DNA of 64,000 bases from Tubulanus polymorphus (taxonomy: Eukaryota; Nemertea; Palaeonemertea; Tubulaniformes; Tubulanidae): NCBI RefSeq assembly GCF_964204645.1, contig NC_134029.1:6333001-6397000 (forward strand), in the 5' to 3' direction. Numbering within the stretch: position 1 is the first letter of the stretch; each line of letters starts with the position of its first letter. Below the pieces are notes generated by a model, which had not been told where the DNA came from, made no database searches, and worked only from the letters and a program-made list of their open reading frames with translations. Of the stretch, positions 1 through 10,837 are shown piece by piece. Both the position numbers and the translations under genes were made by a program.

Positions 1-23
1 ATGTAGAACAGATATATATTTAC

Positions 24-841
24 CGGCATAATCCTGTTTTTGTTCCAATATATTGAAAAGTCCTCGTTCAAATTTTCGATCGATAAAAGCCTGACAAATA
101 TTGCTACCTTCTTCAGCCAATAGATGAATAGCAACACACGTCTGAAATAAACAATGCTGTCGTCACCAGGGGGCACTGTATATTCAACAATAAGGTCAGG
201 AGCAGATTTTAAGGATGATTTTGTGAGTTACAGTTGCAGCCCTTTTTACTCTAGTGCCCCAGCAAAAAGAAAGCTAGATTATAAATTTTACAGAAGTTCA
301 AGAGTAACTGGTAGTGATAGTCATTTTCTATAAAGCTGATGTCACTGCGAAGAATAACATGAATAAGTTGTCCCTTCTCTCCCCTCCATCTCCCCAACTT
401 TTCCTCTCTCTCTCCCCTCTCCTAACATCCTCTCTTCTCTCTCCTCTCCCCTCTCCCTCTCTCTGCCCAACTATCCTTCTCTCTCCTCTCCATCCATCAC
501 TCTTACCTTTTTCAGTAGAAATATATCATCAAAAAATCATCAAGAACGGACTGTAACACAGATGCTAGACTCAGTAATAACTGTTCATCATGAAACTGCC
601 ATCTTCAGGGAATATTTGTAAAACAACCATAGCACGTTTCTGAATACCTGAAATAACAACATTCATCGTGTTGCTGTGATACATTGAGTCAAATTCAAAA
701 TTTTTCGAAATCAACTGTTTTTTTTATCTCTATTTAAAGCATAAGTTAAATATAACTGACCTACACTGAATTGATGAATTTCCATAGTTTGTATCACTTG
801 TTCAATAGCCTCATCGTCAATCATAAGTTTAGTACCGCCCT
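24..841 (-). CDS. 3' part of an unidentified gene with armadillo-like helical repeats (partial)
   Basis: Three minus-strand segments look like exons. Exon 761-841 (acceptor TAG, donor GTCAGT, ends in phase 1) encodes a peptide containing DDEAIEQVIQTMEIHQF. It joins in phase to a segment starting at 647 and running to about 582 (IQKRAMVVLQIFPEDG). A further exon at 24-141 encodes a peptide containing CVAIHLLAEEGSNICQAF, with a TTTCAG acceptor and a GTAAAT donor. The alternating hydrophobic pattern is that of ARM/HEAT-type helices. The donor of the middle exon is unclear, because the only GT options give phase 1 while the last exon needs phase 0, so an exon may be missing. The gene continues beyond base 1 and upstream of 841. 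I do not recognise the family; a large scaffold or Roco-type protein is possible. I am fairly sure the segments are coding and unsure of the identity. Confidence 0.5.
370..515. repeat. CT-rich low-complexity tract
   Basis: An irregular run of C and T (many CTCTCC and CCTCTC units) lies inside an intron of the minus-strand gene. It gives a spurious proline/serine/leucine-rich reading frame on the plus strand. No other content is seen. Confidence 0.8.
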
Positions 842-1693
842 CTAAACTACAAAATCATAGCTGTCAATCAACAATTTAGTCCCACCCTCTAAAATAAAAA
901 ATCGTAGGCCTATGGTAGTCTCAAACGCTCGAATGGCTGATATTTTTTAAATGGATCTCACACTAGCCTAGCGGTAGCTTATTTATAAGCAATTCCATAT
1001 ATTTAAACTAGTCCTAATTAGGATTTAAGCTTATTTTCAAGGGGGACCATCAAGGTGGAACCACCTCCAGTTCCACGGTCATTGAGTAAGTTAAGTTTTT
1101 TCAATGAGTTTTGGAACTGGGTCTGGGGTAAGATGTAGATGGCGCCAGTAGTTAAACCCATACCTGCGCGTAATAACAAAACGCGGCCCGGTGCCACGCG
1201 GTTCGGCGCGCAGGTTTGAATCACGGAGAATTACGCTCTCGTGCGCGCAGCAGTCATTTCCAGCCGCAGCACTGAAATACGCTTTTTTAATCAAAAGTAA
1301 TTACCCTAAAAACTGCGATGAGAGTCGCGTTTGAGTCGTAAAATTTCTCGGCCAGCGCGGCGGCGGATCTCGGCACCACGGCGTAGTCTCGCTCTCGAGC
1401 AGCAGCAACATCGTGGTCGGCAAAAACATTAGTCTCCGCCCCTTCTTCACCAAATAGAATTCGGTACTGCTGGCCACGTGCACTGCTTATTTTGAACCGT
1501 ATTCCCAGCGGATTAGAAAGAAATGTATATTTTTCACAAGAGAAATCAATTTTTTCCTGCTAATTCGATTTTTTTCTAGCAGAAAATAATTTTCCGATTT
1601 GTGCGTTTCAACGGGTATTCGATTTTTTTCTCTTTGAAGATAATTCAGAAATGCGTTGTAATCTTCTCGTCTTCCTTTTATTTCCAAATGCTA
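842..1693. other. Intron/intergenic DNA, no gene recognised
   Basis: At about 870-897 (minus strand) there is a second, diverged copy of the acceptor and first ~26 coding bases of the exon at 761-841, without the rest of that exon. A GC-richer patch (about 1150-1400) has open frames on the minus strand but no recognisable protein, splice structure or RNA gene. Confidence 0.5.
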
Positions 1694-2166
1694 GGGCTAG
1701 AAAAAATGACCATATTACTCCTATTTTACGTGATTTGCACTGGCTGCCCATCTTAGATAGAGTAAATTTTAAATTTTAAAATGTTATTAATTGTCTATAA
1801 ATGTCTTCATGGTGCTGCTCCAGTGTACTTGCAGAGTCTTTTAACTAGGTGTTCCAAGTCGACCTCTTACATCTAGCAATGACCCAACAATTTTAGTTAA
1901 ACTTGATAACAGTCGTGTTGCTGGACGTAAAGCTTTTACTTTCATGGCACCAACTTTATGGAATGTCTTACCACAGGAAATTCGTGAAAGTCCAACTGTC
2001 TCATGTTTTAAATCACGTTTAAAAACTTTTTATTTTGGAAACCTGTACAATCAGTGTTTTAATCTGCTTCTGTCTTATATGTTTTAATAATGTGAAGTGC
2101 AATGATCATGTTTTATAGAAATGCGCTTTATAAGTAAATAAATTACTATTATTATTATTATTATTA
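1694..2166 (+). mobile_element. 5'-truncated non-LTR retrotransposon (LINE) 3' end
   Basis: The plus strand reads as the C-terminal end of a LINE reverse-transcriptase polyprotein. The segment LRDLHWLPILDRVNFKI is followed, after a frame break near 1765, by VYKCLHGAAPVYLQSLL. After another frame shift the frame from 1860 to 2087 encodes AGRKAFTFMAPTLWNVLPQ and then CFKSRLKTFYF before a stop. This LHWLP...RAF..APTLWN.LP pattern is typical of the C-terminus of CR1/L2/Jockey-like LINE ORF2 proteins. The copy ends in an ATT microsatellite (about 2143-2166), the usual LINE tail. It is dead because of 5' truncation, frameshifts and a small AAATTTT duplication. Confidence 0.85.
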
Positions 2167-2490
2167 AATGGAGCTAATTTCTAAATTAACTACCAGGTCA
2201 AAATTCTTCAATATTGCAAAAACCCCTCTCAGTTTCCACCATAGAAATGCCCTGGATACATTATGTTTCACAGAGTTTTAAACCATTAAAAAATGACACT
2301 TTATCTAAATCGAAAGAATAATCTTTTTAGCAGACAGTGGTACCGAGACCTAATTTATAAGAAATTATTCAAGTTTTTTTCTCGCAAAAATTAAAAAATT
2401 AAATTTCATTTGATCTTATAATTAGATTAAGATTAGATTAGATTATAATTAGATTAGAAAATTATGAGGTTTGATTCTGTAAGTTTAAAC

Positions 2491-2561
2491 TAAGTTTTGA
2501 TTCATTTCTGAAATTTGGGCTTATATTATAAGCCCAAATTTCAGAAATTAATCAAAACTTA
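2491..2561. repeat. Near-perfect 35-bp palindrome with a 1-nt spacer
   Basis: Left arm 2491-2525 and right arm 2527-2561 are reverse complements with a single mismatch, separated by one base. The neighbouring DNA (2167-2490 and 2562-3000) is AT-rich, including an ATTAGATT-type short repeat at 2415-2455, and shows no gene. Confidence 0.9.
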
Positions 2562-3018
2562 CAGTTACGGAGTTACAGTTTCATCTTCTTTCCTCCCACC
2601 CCTTAACTCTGGCATTAATTTTCAATTTTCCAAGTTTTGACTAAGAATTGATTTAATTTCTTCATTAATTTAATGCTTTGGTCCAACTACAGTACAATTT
2701 CAATATGAAATATTTGAGTTGATTCTCTTTCCAGTTTCATTAACAACATTTAAGTGTGTTCCTTGTCACTGACAATATTTTGAGTGTTTTCGTTACCCCG
2801 TACTTGAGGTACTTGAGCAGTTGAGGTTGTTTTCCCGAATCGCTATATTTCTTACTATGAAAAATTTAATCAAGCTGTGACGAGGCGTCCGTCACTTCGA
2901 TTTCATCTATTACATATATATCACGTAATACGTATTACATGTATTCTCTTTTCTCGACACGTAAAAGTATACATATTCTGATTCTTATTCATACCCTATC
3001 CCATCTGCGGTTCAAAAT

Positions 3019-3050
3019 GCCGCCATTTTGTTTTTCCGGTATTACTTCCG
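3019..3050 (+). promoter_or_regulatory. AGK promoter: YY1 and ETS motifs
   Basis: GCCGCCATTTT at 3019-3029 is a full YY1-type element, and ACTTCCG at 3044-3050 is an ETS/NRF-2-type core, about 95-125 bp upstream of the AGK start codon. This pair is common in TATA-less promoters of nuclear genes for mitochondrial proteins, which suits AGK. The motif matches are seen directly; the function is inferred. Confidence 0.55.
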
Positions 3051-3144
3051 TTTCGCGGATGATTTCAACATTTCTTAAATTGGCCAAGCGACATTAGCCA
3101 ACAAATAATGTAAGAAATACATTTTATAAATCAACAAAACCACA

Positions 3145-6100
3145 ATGGCTTCAAAAGTAGTCAACGGTTTGAAAACTATACGGAATAACTGGAAAAAGAC
3201 AGTATTCGCTGCTGGGTTATCTCTATGGGGATACAACTGGTATCAAGGCAGATCTGCGTAAGTTTTCATTCGCCGGTTGTCAGTTAATTGTGGTGGTACT
3301 AATTACCGAAATGTAACGAATTTGACTTCAATTATTGAATAAACGCATAGGCTAAACGATATTCTCTTTCTTTTTACAGTGATGCCGAATTAAGAAGGCA
3401 ATATTGTTTAGAAGCAAAGGTACAAGATGAGAAAAGTAGAAAAGCTCAGCCCACAGGGACTTGACACAAAAGGATTTTGACCCCAGTATCCTAGACCTAG
3501 ACCTAGGACTAGGTACTATATATAAAAATACTGTATATATAGTACCTAGGATACTGGGGTCAAAATCCTTTTGTGTCAAGTCCCTGTGGCTCAGCCCTTG
3601 ACCTGAAATGAAATTTTGATATTCGGTAGAGCCTCTCCGCGAGTTGTGAATCAAATATTCTGGGCTAGGCTGGGTTTAGTTAGTTAACTAGGCTAATCGT
3701 TGGTGGTAAGCTTTTTATAATCGGATGGGCTTATACCAAATGTGGTTTGTGAAAATATCCGATCATGAAACTAAACCACGGACAGGTTACTGACTAGGCT
3801 GGGTTGATTTGATGAGAAATACTTTTTTGGTATATCCTCAGCTTACAACTATTTACATTTGCTTTCATATTGTAATATCATTTATTTCAGTCGTACGGTG
3901 ATGTGGGTTTAGGTCGCAGTCAGAGACCAACAAAAGTTACTGTCTTCCTAAATCCTGCCGCTAAAGATGGGTAATAAATTCTCCCCCTCATTCATGGATT
4001 TTCCGCTCTTTTTAGGAGCAATTCACCTCTGCATTGCGTTCTTCATTTTAGAAAAGCAAGGAAGTTGTTTGAGAAAAATGTTTTTCCATTGCTGTCCCTA
4101 GCCGGGTATGAAGTTGCAGTCATCAAGGTGAATAATCCAAGAAATTATTTAGTCTGTTATTGAGGTTTTGATCTGATTTCAGGACACAGTTAAGCAGTTC
4201 TCAATTAGATTTAACTGAAATTTTCAAATACTACCGATTATTCTAAATGAGTGATCAATTGTGCGGAGCCTTCGGTCATAGATCAATGATTCATTTTGAC
4301 TAATACGGTTTCTTTAGACTGAATATGAAGGCCAGGCAAAAAAATACATGGAAGCTATCGAAAAGGAAGATTGTGACATAGTGTTAGTAGCTGGCGGTGA
4401 TGGAACGTTGCAGGAGGTGAATATTGAATCGATATAAACGTCCCGAGACTGACACGTTAGAGACCGACCCCTTTTCCATGCGGGAATATTGAAAAATCAC
4501 TCATGAAATACTGGAAATTTTGAATTCATGTAACTGTGATAACATTAAACAATGTATAGGAATGTTGCTTTATGTAAATAGAGAATACAATCAATTTAAG
4601 ATAATCATTATACAGAATGTGAAAACGCAGTCAAATTCAACTCGATTTCCTACAAGATTGTCTAAACAATCATACCGGTATTGATTAAATTGCAGGTAAT
4701 TACTGGTTTGCTGCGGCGTAAAGATCTCGACGATAAACCTCTTTATAAAACGCTGCCGATCGGTATTTTACCTGTCGGTGAAACGAACAACTTCGCCAGT
4801 CTCCTCTTCGGGTACCACAGATCGAAGGAACACGTCAAGTATGTATTTTGACGAGGCGCCAAAACAATGATTAATGAATTGTATGCCAATGGCCAAGTGA
4901 TGAATCCACAGTCATTTATGCAATGTTAAAATTTTGATTCGAAATTGATTTCATTATCTGCAGGTTTTTAGTTGAAAGTACAATGGCAGTTATCAAAGGC
5001 GCTACAAAATTAGTCGATGTTCTTCATGTTCAGGTGAGATTTTTTTTTGGCAAGTTTAACCGAATACGAATCTAATTTTTCTCAACCCATTCAATCATGT
5101 TTTTAAGGGGGATGATGAAAAGTCGGTGTACGCATTGAGCGGCCTCGAATGGGGTAAATACAAAGAAACAGAAGAATATTACAAAGGGTAAGAATGAACC
5201 GATGAAACATATCGTATAAGTAGTTCTTGCTTTTGGGGTCATTATTGGTTTTCATTTATTATGTACGCATTAGGGGAGGGGTCAGTGCAATTGCGTACTG
5301 TAATGCTTAATGTATATGAAAAAATAGCCGATTTTGCATTCAGAGGGGGAGGGGGGTTGAAAAATTCAAATTTCATGCGTTCCAGTTATACTATCTACTC
5401 ACTTTTAATTCAATATCTTATACAATAGTAAGATTGATGATCTTAGAAACTAATTCTTCTTAAAAACCCTGAAAAATATGGAAATTCCTTTTCCTTGGTA
5501 GTATCTGGTTTCTAGGACCAATCAGGAGAAGATGGGCTTACATCAAGCACGCCGTATTCTCACGTGAATGGCCACTAGAAGTCGTCGCTGATGTTACGTA
5601 CAGTAATCCTTGTTCGGGCTGCAATAAATGCCGACAACCCCCCGAGTGGAAATGGTGGCATATACTTTCCAAGCCAAGATATGAAGGTGAGAAAATTTAT
5701 AATGAACAAGCTGAACCTGTTGTTATTGGTGTTCACCAAATCATACGTCCCAGTTTTCATGTACTGCAGATTTCTCTAAAGTGGTCAATGAAGACTGTGG
5801 AGTGGAATATAGCAGTAAGATCAATGGACTTCAATTTACGGCTAAATCCAGTAATTTCGATCCACAAGTAAGAAGAAAATACATGAAGGCCTATATGCGG
5901 GAATTGATTTATGCTGTTATTGTATGATATTACTTCATCATGTTTTCTTCAGAATGTTGCGAAAGCTATTGAAACAGAAGTCCATCCAACTTTATCTCGA
6001 ACAGCATTCATCCAGCAAGGGTATGTTTCACACAATCTAGCACTGTTGGGTCAGGGATGTTTTCGTCATGCTTTGATATATGGTATTGGGTATGTATATA

Positions 6101-6799
6101 CCCCCCAAACGCTTCTGCAGCCCAAAAGTGAGCCCATCCCGAATCAGGATGGTTGACCTGTGTGGCGATTGATGTTCAGCAGAATCAGCTTGATTTTTGT
6201 GATCGGACAGTTGATAGCATCCAACATAACATCAAAACTACAAAAAAAAGTTTGTGTTCACTTTCAGATGGAAGAAAATAGAGAAAAAACCATATGAATC
6301 ATGTGGTACTGAATCAAAGCAGAGAGTCGGCAAATTATCAATACAACCAGAAGTAAAACAAGTGAGTTATTGGACTGAAGTCATTTTCTTTTTGCTGAAA
6401 TGTTTATATATATATATATATATATTGATGACTACACCATGTATTATTTAAGAGGTAGTGGTAGTGTGCACTACTCATCAAAATAAACAATTAGAATTGA
6501 GGATATTGCCATTCATTTTGTGATTTTCACGACTCTTATTTCTGTTTAATGAATTTTCATGTCCTTTTCATAACAAATTTTCATCAACAGCCAGGATATT
6601 AGTGTTCAAGGAATGAAGTGTTATCAAATACTGCCTTGTATTAAAACCCTTTACCAATGAATCATTTTAATCCTTTTTGTAGGAGGCAGAGGAATGGTTT
6701 CACATCGATGGAGAACAATTCGAAGCTAAACCGATTCAAATATCCGTACTTAGGGATAAACTGCATTTCTTCTGTCCACCTCAACCAGTGGGTAGCTGA
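3145..6799 (+). CDS. AGK: Acylglycerol kinase, mitochondrial (13 exons, 420 aa)
   Basis: Coding exons are 3145-3257, 3380-3419, 3891-3970, 4052-4127, 4318-4416, 4696-4838, 4964-5033, 5108-5187, 5502-5686, 5770-5867, 5953-6020, 6268-6361 and 6683-6799. All phases agree, giving 420 aa against 422 in human AGK. The family phosphorylates diacylglycerol and monoacylglycerol to phosphatidic and lysophosphatidic acid at the mitochondrial inner membrane, and in animals is also a TIM22 translocase subunit. Residues 19-32 form the short N-terminal hydrophobic segment. The diacylglycerol-kinase catalytic glycine motif GGDGT is at 129-133, followed by [15 protein letters not shown], the nucleotide-binding region. 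Exon 9 carries a CSGCNKC cysteine cluster that I do not recall from the human protein. Exon 8 uses an AAG acceptor. The start is the first ATG, with stops upstream. A hairpin MITE sits in intron 2. Identification is firm. Confidence 0.96.
3444..3596. mobile_element. hAT-like MITE (long hairpin) in AGK intron 2
   Basis: The element spans about 3452-3588. Its ends are long inverted repeats: the left arm begins CACAGGGACTTGACAC and the right arm ends in the reverse complement. Each arm is roughly 43 bp and the arms are perfect as far as I can read. The centre is AT-rich and also partly self-complementary. It is flanked by the direct repeat GCTCAGCC at 3444-3451 and 3589-3596, an 8-bp target-site duplication. 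An 8-bp duplication and CAGGG near the tip fit the hAT superfamily. No coding capacity. It begins 33 bp after the exon 2 donor. Confidence 0.85.
4480..4545 (+). repeat. Dispersed repeat, copy in AGK intron 5
   Basis: This stretch, including CACTCATGAAATACTGG and ATTTTGAATTCA, resembles 21920-21985 in intron 4 of the Kunitz-like gene. It looks like two diverged copies of one short interspersed repeat; the ends are not defined. Confidence 0.5.
5225..5365 (+). repeat. Dispersed repeat, copy in AGK intron 8
   Basis: The core GCATTAGGGGAGGGG followed by GTCAGTGCAATTGC recurs in reverse orientation at about 25560-25610 in PITRM1. A more diverged relative (GGGACCATTTATTTATTACG, then CCCCCCTTCC) lies at about 30860-30900. 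Copies lie only in introns here. Confidence 0.6.
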
Positions 6800-7033
6800 T
6801 GATGGCTAACATTTAGTTTAAGGATACTATTATAATTGTAATGTCATAAGTGATTTACTGCCAAAAACCAACGCACTGCCTCATTCTTAATGAATATTAC
6901 TAATAGGGTAGAGCAAAATATTCTGGTACAATGTACAGATGCTGTATTGTTTTTTTTGGGTGGTGCTCGAGAATACTAATGTGTTAATGCATACATATGT
7001 ATTGTGTATTTCACGTGTGTATTGTTGTAAGTG

Positions 7034-7039
7034 AATAAA
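7034..7039 (+). terminator. AGK polyadenylation signal
   Basis: AATAAA lies 235 bp after the AGK stop codon and is followed by T-rich sequence. It is the first canonical signal downstream and probably ends the transcript. Confidence 0.7.
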
Positions 7040-8241
7040 TTGCCATTAGGATATAAAAAGTTTCTTTTCAATTTTGTTTTTATCGATCCGGATATTAACA
7101 ATTCGAAGATTAATCTTTGAAGATGGTCTTTTCCGCTGTTAGATTTTATTATGCGAAACCAATAAAATCGAACCTGATGGCATTGAGACTCGTCACATCC
7201 TCGCTTGCCAGGGGTCTGATATCACTCCCGAACTCTCTTCAACCAAGGGTAGTATCAGCAGGGCCTGAGCGTGCATTTTAGCAAGCAGTGTTTATAGTGT
7301 GTATTACACTCTTAATTACAGTGTACAGTATACTGGGGAGTGAGCGTAACAGTCTATTGAAATGGACTCGCGTGGGCGCAAAGGCATGGTCAATCAACTA
7401 CATGTATTCAATGAAACGATACTGACTGCAGATGTATACGTAAAATATATTTTATTAGATTTTCAGAAGCTGAGACATGGAATTGCTTCTCCGTAAATAT
7501 GCTATCGTCCAGTGATTCCATAAAATATTTTCGGTCAGCACTTTTTACAGGGTTGGTCGGAACCCATGAACAAAGGTAATCTTTGGCCTAAGACTAGAGA
7601 AATCTAATCCAGGACTCTATGAGATTGCCATAGGTACTAGTTTAGATACTAAATAAAATAGCCTAATCATATTTATAACATATTATAAGCGAACCACCCA
7701 TGTACAGTAAGTACCTAGTCGAATGAAATGCTTGCCATTTCGTTTTTCAATTGAGGTTTCTCCATAATTTGCTGAAATTCCTGAAACAAAAACTTTTTCA
7801 ACGAATTTTAACAAAGCCAACCGTGTCATCGACAAAGGTTTTGCATGTCCTCATTTAGGCCCAATACCAAATGAAACAAATGCCCACATTCACCCGATTT
7901 TACATAAATGGCTCAATACCAACTCTACTATCGCTAACAATATCCGTAAACCAACAAAAAGGCTTATTAACAATAAAAAGATATTAAGAAAAAATTGTCA
8001 AAATGCAACGTATATATAACGAATTTGGGTTCATTGTTCATTGAGGCACATAAAAGAATAGAAACATTAGATATGTACATGTAAAAACTTCCTCGTATAT
8101 AAATCATGAAAGACATGCTTAGTCACTGGTATATACATGGTTTTCCAATTTTTGGTGAAAACTAGTGGATTCGTATGGAATCCAAAGATAGGAGGAAAAT
8201 TTCACTCTTTTTAAATGATTCACCAATCTATCGCTACCATA
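7040..8241. other. Intergenic, no confirmed gene
   Basis: A 46-codon frame starting at ATG 7122 encodes an Arg-rich, hydrophobic N-terminus (MVFSAVRFYYAKPIK) like a mitochondrial targeting peptide, but no partner exon was found. Around 7825-7990 a plus-strand frame containing IDKGFACPHLGPIPNE is open for about 60 codons with no ATG or family match, and could be a decayed element. The rest shows nothing. Confidence 0.4.
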
Positions 8242-8863
8242 CAGGGCTGGGTACTTCTAAAGTACGAAACTACGAAATTAAGAAATATGCAACAAAATTA
8301 CGAATTATGAAACGAAATTATGAAATGCAAAACGAAAATCAAGAAATGCTAAAGTACGAAACGAAATGGTCATTTTTTCGCGGGTCCTGCTTAAGTATAA
8401 AATGTAATACGAAACGAAAATTTTGTAATTTTTGGCGCTATAGCAACGGATTCGTGGAGCTGGCGTAAACATGCGCACCCGGTTTAGTGTGGCAGGGTTC
8501 CGTGCCGCGACTGGGTTTAGCGATGCCATCAGGGAGAATGATCTGCGCATGCTCATATACAACTGGAAGGTAGCGATTAATAAATTACGGGTTAGAGAAC
8601 GAAGTGTGCCTTAAAATATATCCTGCAGTGTTTTGGCTAAAAAATTGATACCTCGTTTCTCCTCTGCTGAGGAGCTTAAAAGTTGAGGGCGTGTGTTTGA
8701 AATGTGACCATTTCGTTTCGTATTTCGGTTCGTATTTTAGCACTACTGGCAAAAAAATTTCCATTTCGTAATTTCGTAGGTTTGTAATTTCGTTTCGTAA
8801 TTTCGCTCCATATTTCGTAATTTCGTTTCATATTTCGTAGTTTCGTACTTTATCAGGACCCTA
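8242..8863. mobile_element. Large fold-back element rich in ACGAAA motifs
   Basis: Left part (8242-8385) and right part (about 8700-8863) are imperfect inverted repeats built of ACGAAAT-like units. The tips AAAGTACGAAACTACGAAAT and its complement near 8835-8853 match best. The ends carry AGGGCTGGGTAC on the left and the complement of TAGGGTCC on the right. The GC-richer centre has no recognisable protein. At 8646-8682 there is a stretch (TTGATACC, TTTCTCC, CTGCTGAG, GAGCTTAAA) related to one end of the MITE at 10995-11186. No clear target duplication was found. Confidence 0.7.
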
Positions 8864-9874
8864 CAGGGCTCAGTTTTATAGACCAGTAATTCCTTTAACC
8901 CGGGGGCTAACTCATTGAAAATGAATTAAGTTAGTCCCTGGATTTAAGGTAATACCAGTGACTGGTTCACAGTGGTCATTGAAAGTCATGAAATGGGAAT
9001 GGGTCAATTCAAGGCCTTGAAAGTCGTTGAATTGCCTCTAAAGTCATTGATTCATGATCATAAACATCTTTATAACTTGAAAAAAAAAAAATTCATGGTC
9101 ATGATCATTGATAGCGAATAGATTTTGAAGTTTTTAGTCACAGATAATCTATAGCTTCGGCATTATACATTATCAGATCTGATCATTGTATTGTTAGGTC
9201 TAGTTCACACTTGTCTTAATTTATCTCAACTACAATGAAGACAATGATTCTGTCTGGTTAATGCAAAAATAATGGTAACACACTGTCTAATTTATATTCC
9301 AATTGAATGTAATTTGCTATAGGCAAAACGTTAAGCATGATCCTTCATGATCCATGAGTGGGCTGCTTGTGTTCTCAATGACTTTTTCATTTGAAATTAG
9401 CAGTTGTACTAGTTTAATTATTGCTGAGATAAATTTTCAAATGGCTTTTACTAGATCAGTCATTAGTTATCATCTGAAGGTCAAAGTTGCAAGTTCACCG
9501 TTACAGCTTTTAAAATCAACTGATCATAAGAATGCCTGGAAGATGTAGATTTCAGGATTCTTGGCCAATGGATTGATAAATGTGAAGATGTAAGGGAAGC
9601 CAGGCGTAAAATATGACATCGAAGTTTCAGTATTAGTAACATGGGAGAAGCTAACATTTCTACCAAATATATTTCAAAGTATTTTGATCTAATACATTTA
9701 ATAGTCAAAGTCAGCTAGTTGTGATCTATTATTGTCAATTTGATCAACGAATCGGGTCATTGAATTGGGGGCAAAAAGGTGCTTGAAAGTCATGGAATGA
9801 GACTAGTCATGGAGACTATGAACCCTGTGGCAGTCAATAAAACCGGCCCCTGCACATTATCAAAAACTACGGCA
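8864..9874. other. Intergenic, repeat-like, no gene
   Basis: Several short, diverged repetitions of GAAAGTCATGAAATG-type sequence (8975-9000, 9020-9060, 9780-9830) suggest an old repeat. No coding sequence or RNA gene recognised. Confidence 0.5.
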
Positions 9875-10837
9875 CTAAATCATTTTTAAAAAATCAAGGG
9901 TCCGACACAGCGGTTTGAACGTTTGTAAATCGGACCACATTTCTAACCATCGAGACTTCGGTAGTCCGTGATACGATATAATATCTTTGAATTCGCAACT
10001 ATTCGGCAAAGTCGACTGAATATCGGCTTCTATGAGGTGATTGTCGAGATGAACGACGTCGGCAGCGCGTCCGAGAATCCCCGTCACGTAAACATCCTCC
10101 ATCCGAAACATCGGGAATCGTTTGTGGAATGAATATAAGCGTCTGGTTAACGAATTCGTCCAGGAGTAGCCGCCGCCGATGCAATAATTCGGATAGAAGG
10201 TCTCCGGCCATTCATCGTACGACACGTAAAATTTACTATTCCTATACCGTTTCGGGATACTGAGATACTGTACCCGACACAGGAAGAACTGTCGATGCAG
10301 CTTGTAAGTTTCTTCCAACGAATTCGCCAAGTTCGGTATATGAACGTATACGTCGTCGTCGACCTTCATCGCATATTTCGCGTCTGGGCAATACTCGTTC
10401 AACCAACGCAACATCAACACGCTTTTCATCGTTAAATTCCAGTATGTATCGCGAAAGTCTGCCTGTACGATATCGCCGTACGTTTCCGCTTCATTCGCCA
10501 ATCCGTTCGGCGAAGTACCATTACCGGGTTTACCCATGAAAAACACAACTTTGTACTTGTCGTTTTTCCACTGGGCCCACGATCCCCTGATTAGCTGCCG
10601 TTGTTCATACCTTTTCACGGCACTGATTACGATAACGACTATTTCTACAAAACTGTTCGAACAAACGCCGATATTAGGCATAGAAAATTCAAAGCCATCA
10701 ACCGATTTCGGATAGGGAGACTCGAGGCTTCTACGCGTAGGAGTTGGTCCATGGTTAAATGGTATCATAAGAATCAACAATAAGGAGAGTCCGCATGCGG
10801 TTACAACACAAATGCAACGAATTCTCGCGGGAGTGAC
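9875..10837 (-). CDS. Beta-1,3-galactosyltransferase-like GT31 enzyme, main (last) exon
   Basis: One large exon reads from the acceptor TTTTTAG (exon begins 10837) to the stop at 9875, 320 codons. It starts with a basic residue cluster and a single hydrophobic segment ICVVTACGLSLLLILMIPF, the type II signal anchor expected for a Golgi enzyme. The GT31 (Galactosyl_T) motifs follow in order: QLIRGSWA, VVFFMG, GDIVQADFRDTYWNLTMKS, the metal-binding triplet in MKVDDDVYVH, YCIGGGYSW and EDVYVTGILG. The family transfers galactose or N-acetylglucosamine from a UDP sugar in beta-1,3 linkage to glycoprotein or glycolipid glycans. The first in-frame ATG lies inside the anchor, so the true start must be in an upstream exon I could not find. 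Acceptor specificity cannot be told from sequence. No frame damage. Confidence 0.9.
   Translation of the reverse strand, partial: VTPARIRCICVVTACGLSLLLILMIPFNHGPTPTRRSLESPYPKSVDGFEFSMPNIGVCSNSFVEIVVIVISAVKRYEQRQLIRGSWAQWKNDKYKVVFFMGKPGNGTSPNGLANEAETYGDIVQADFRDTYWNLTMKSVLMLRWLNEYCPDAKYAMKVDDDVYVHIPNLANSLEETYKLHRQFFLCRVQYLSIPKRYRNSKFYVSYDEWPETFYPNYCIGGGYSWTNSLTRRLYSFHKRFPMFRMEDVYVTGILGRAADVVHLDNHLIEADIQSTLPNSCEFKDIISYHGLPKSRWLEMWSDLQTFKPLCRTLDFLKMI

Noticed and set aside
1140-1260. Possible tRNA-like B-box (GGTTTGAATC-type) in a GC-rich patch
   Set aside because: No matching A-box or cloverleaf could be drawn on either strand.
7122-7262. Mitochondrial-targeting-like ORF as the missing PITRM1 first exon
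   Set aside because: It lies 17 kb upstream, with three other genes or elements between, and its donor phase does not fit.
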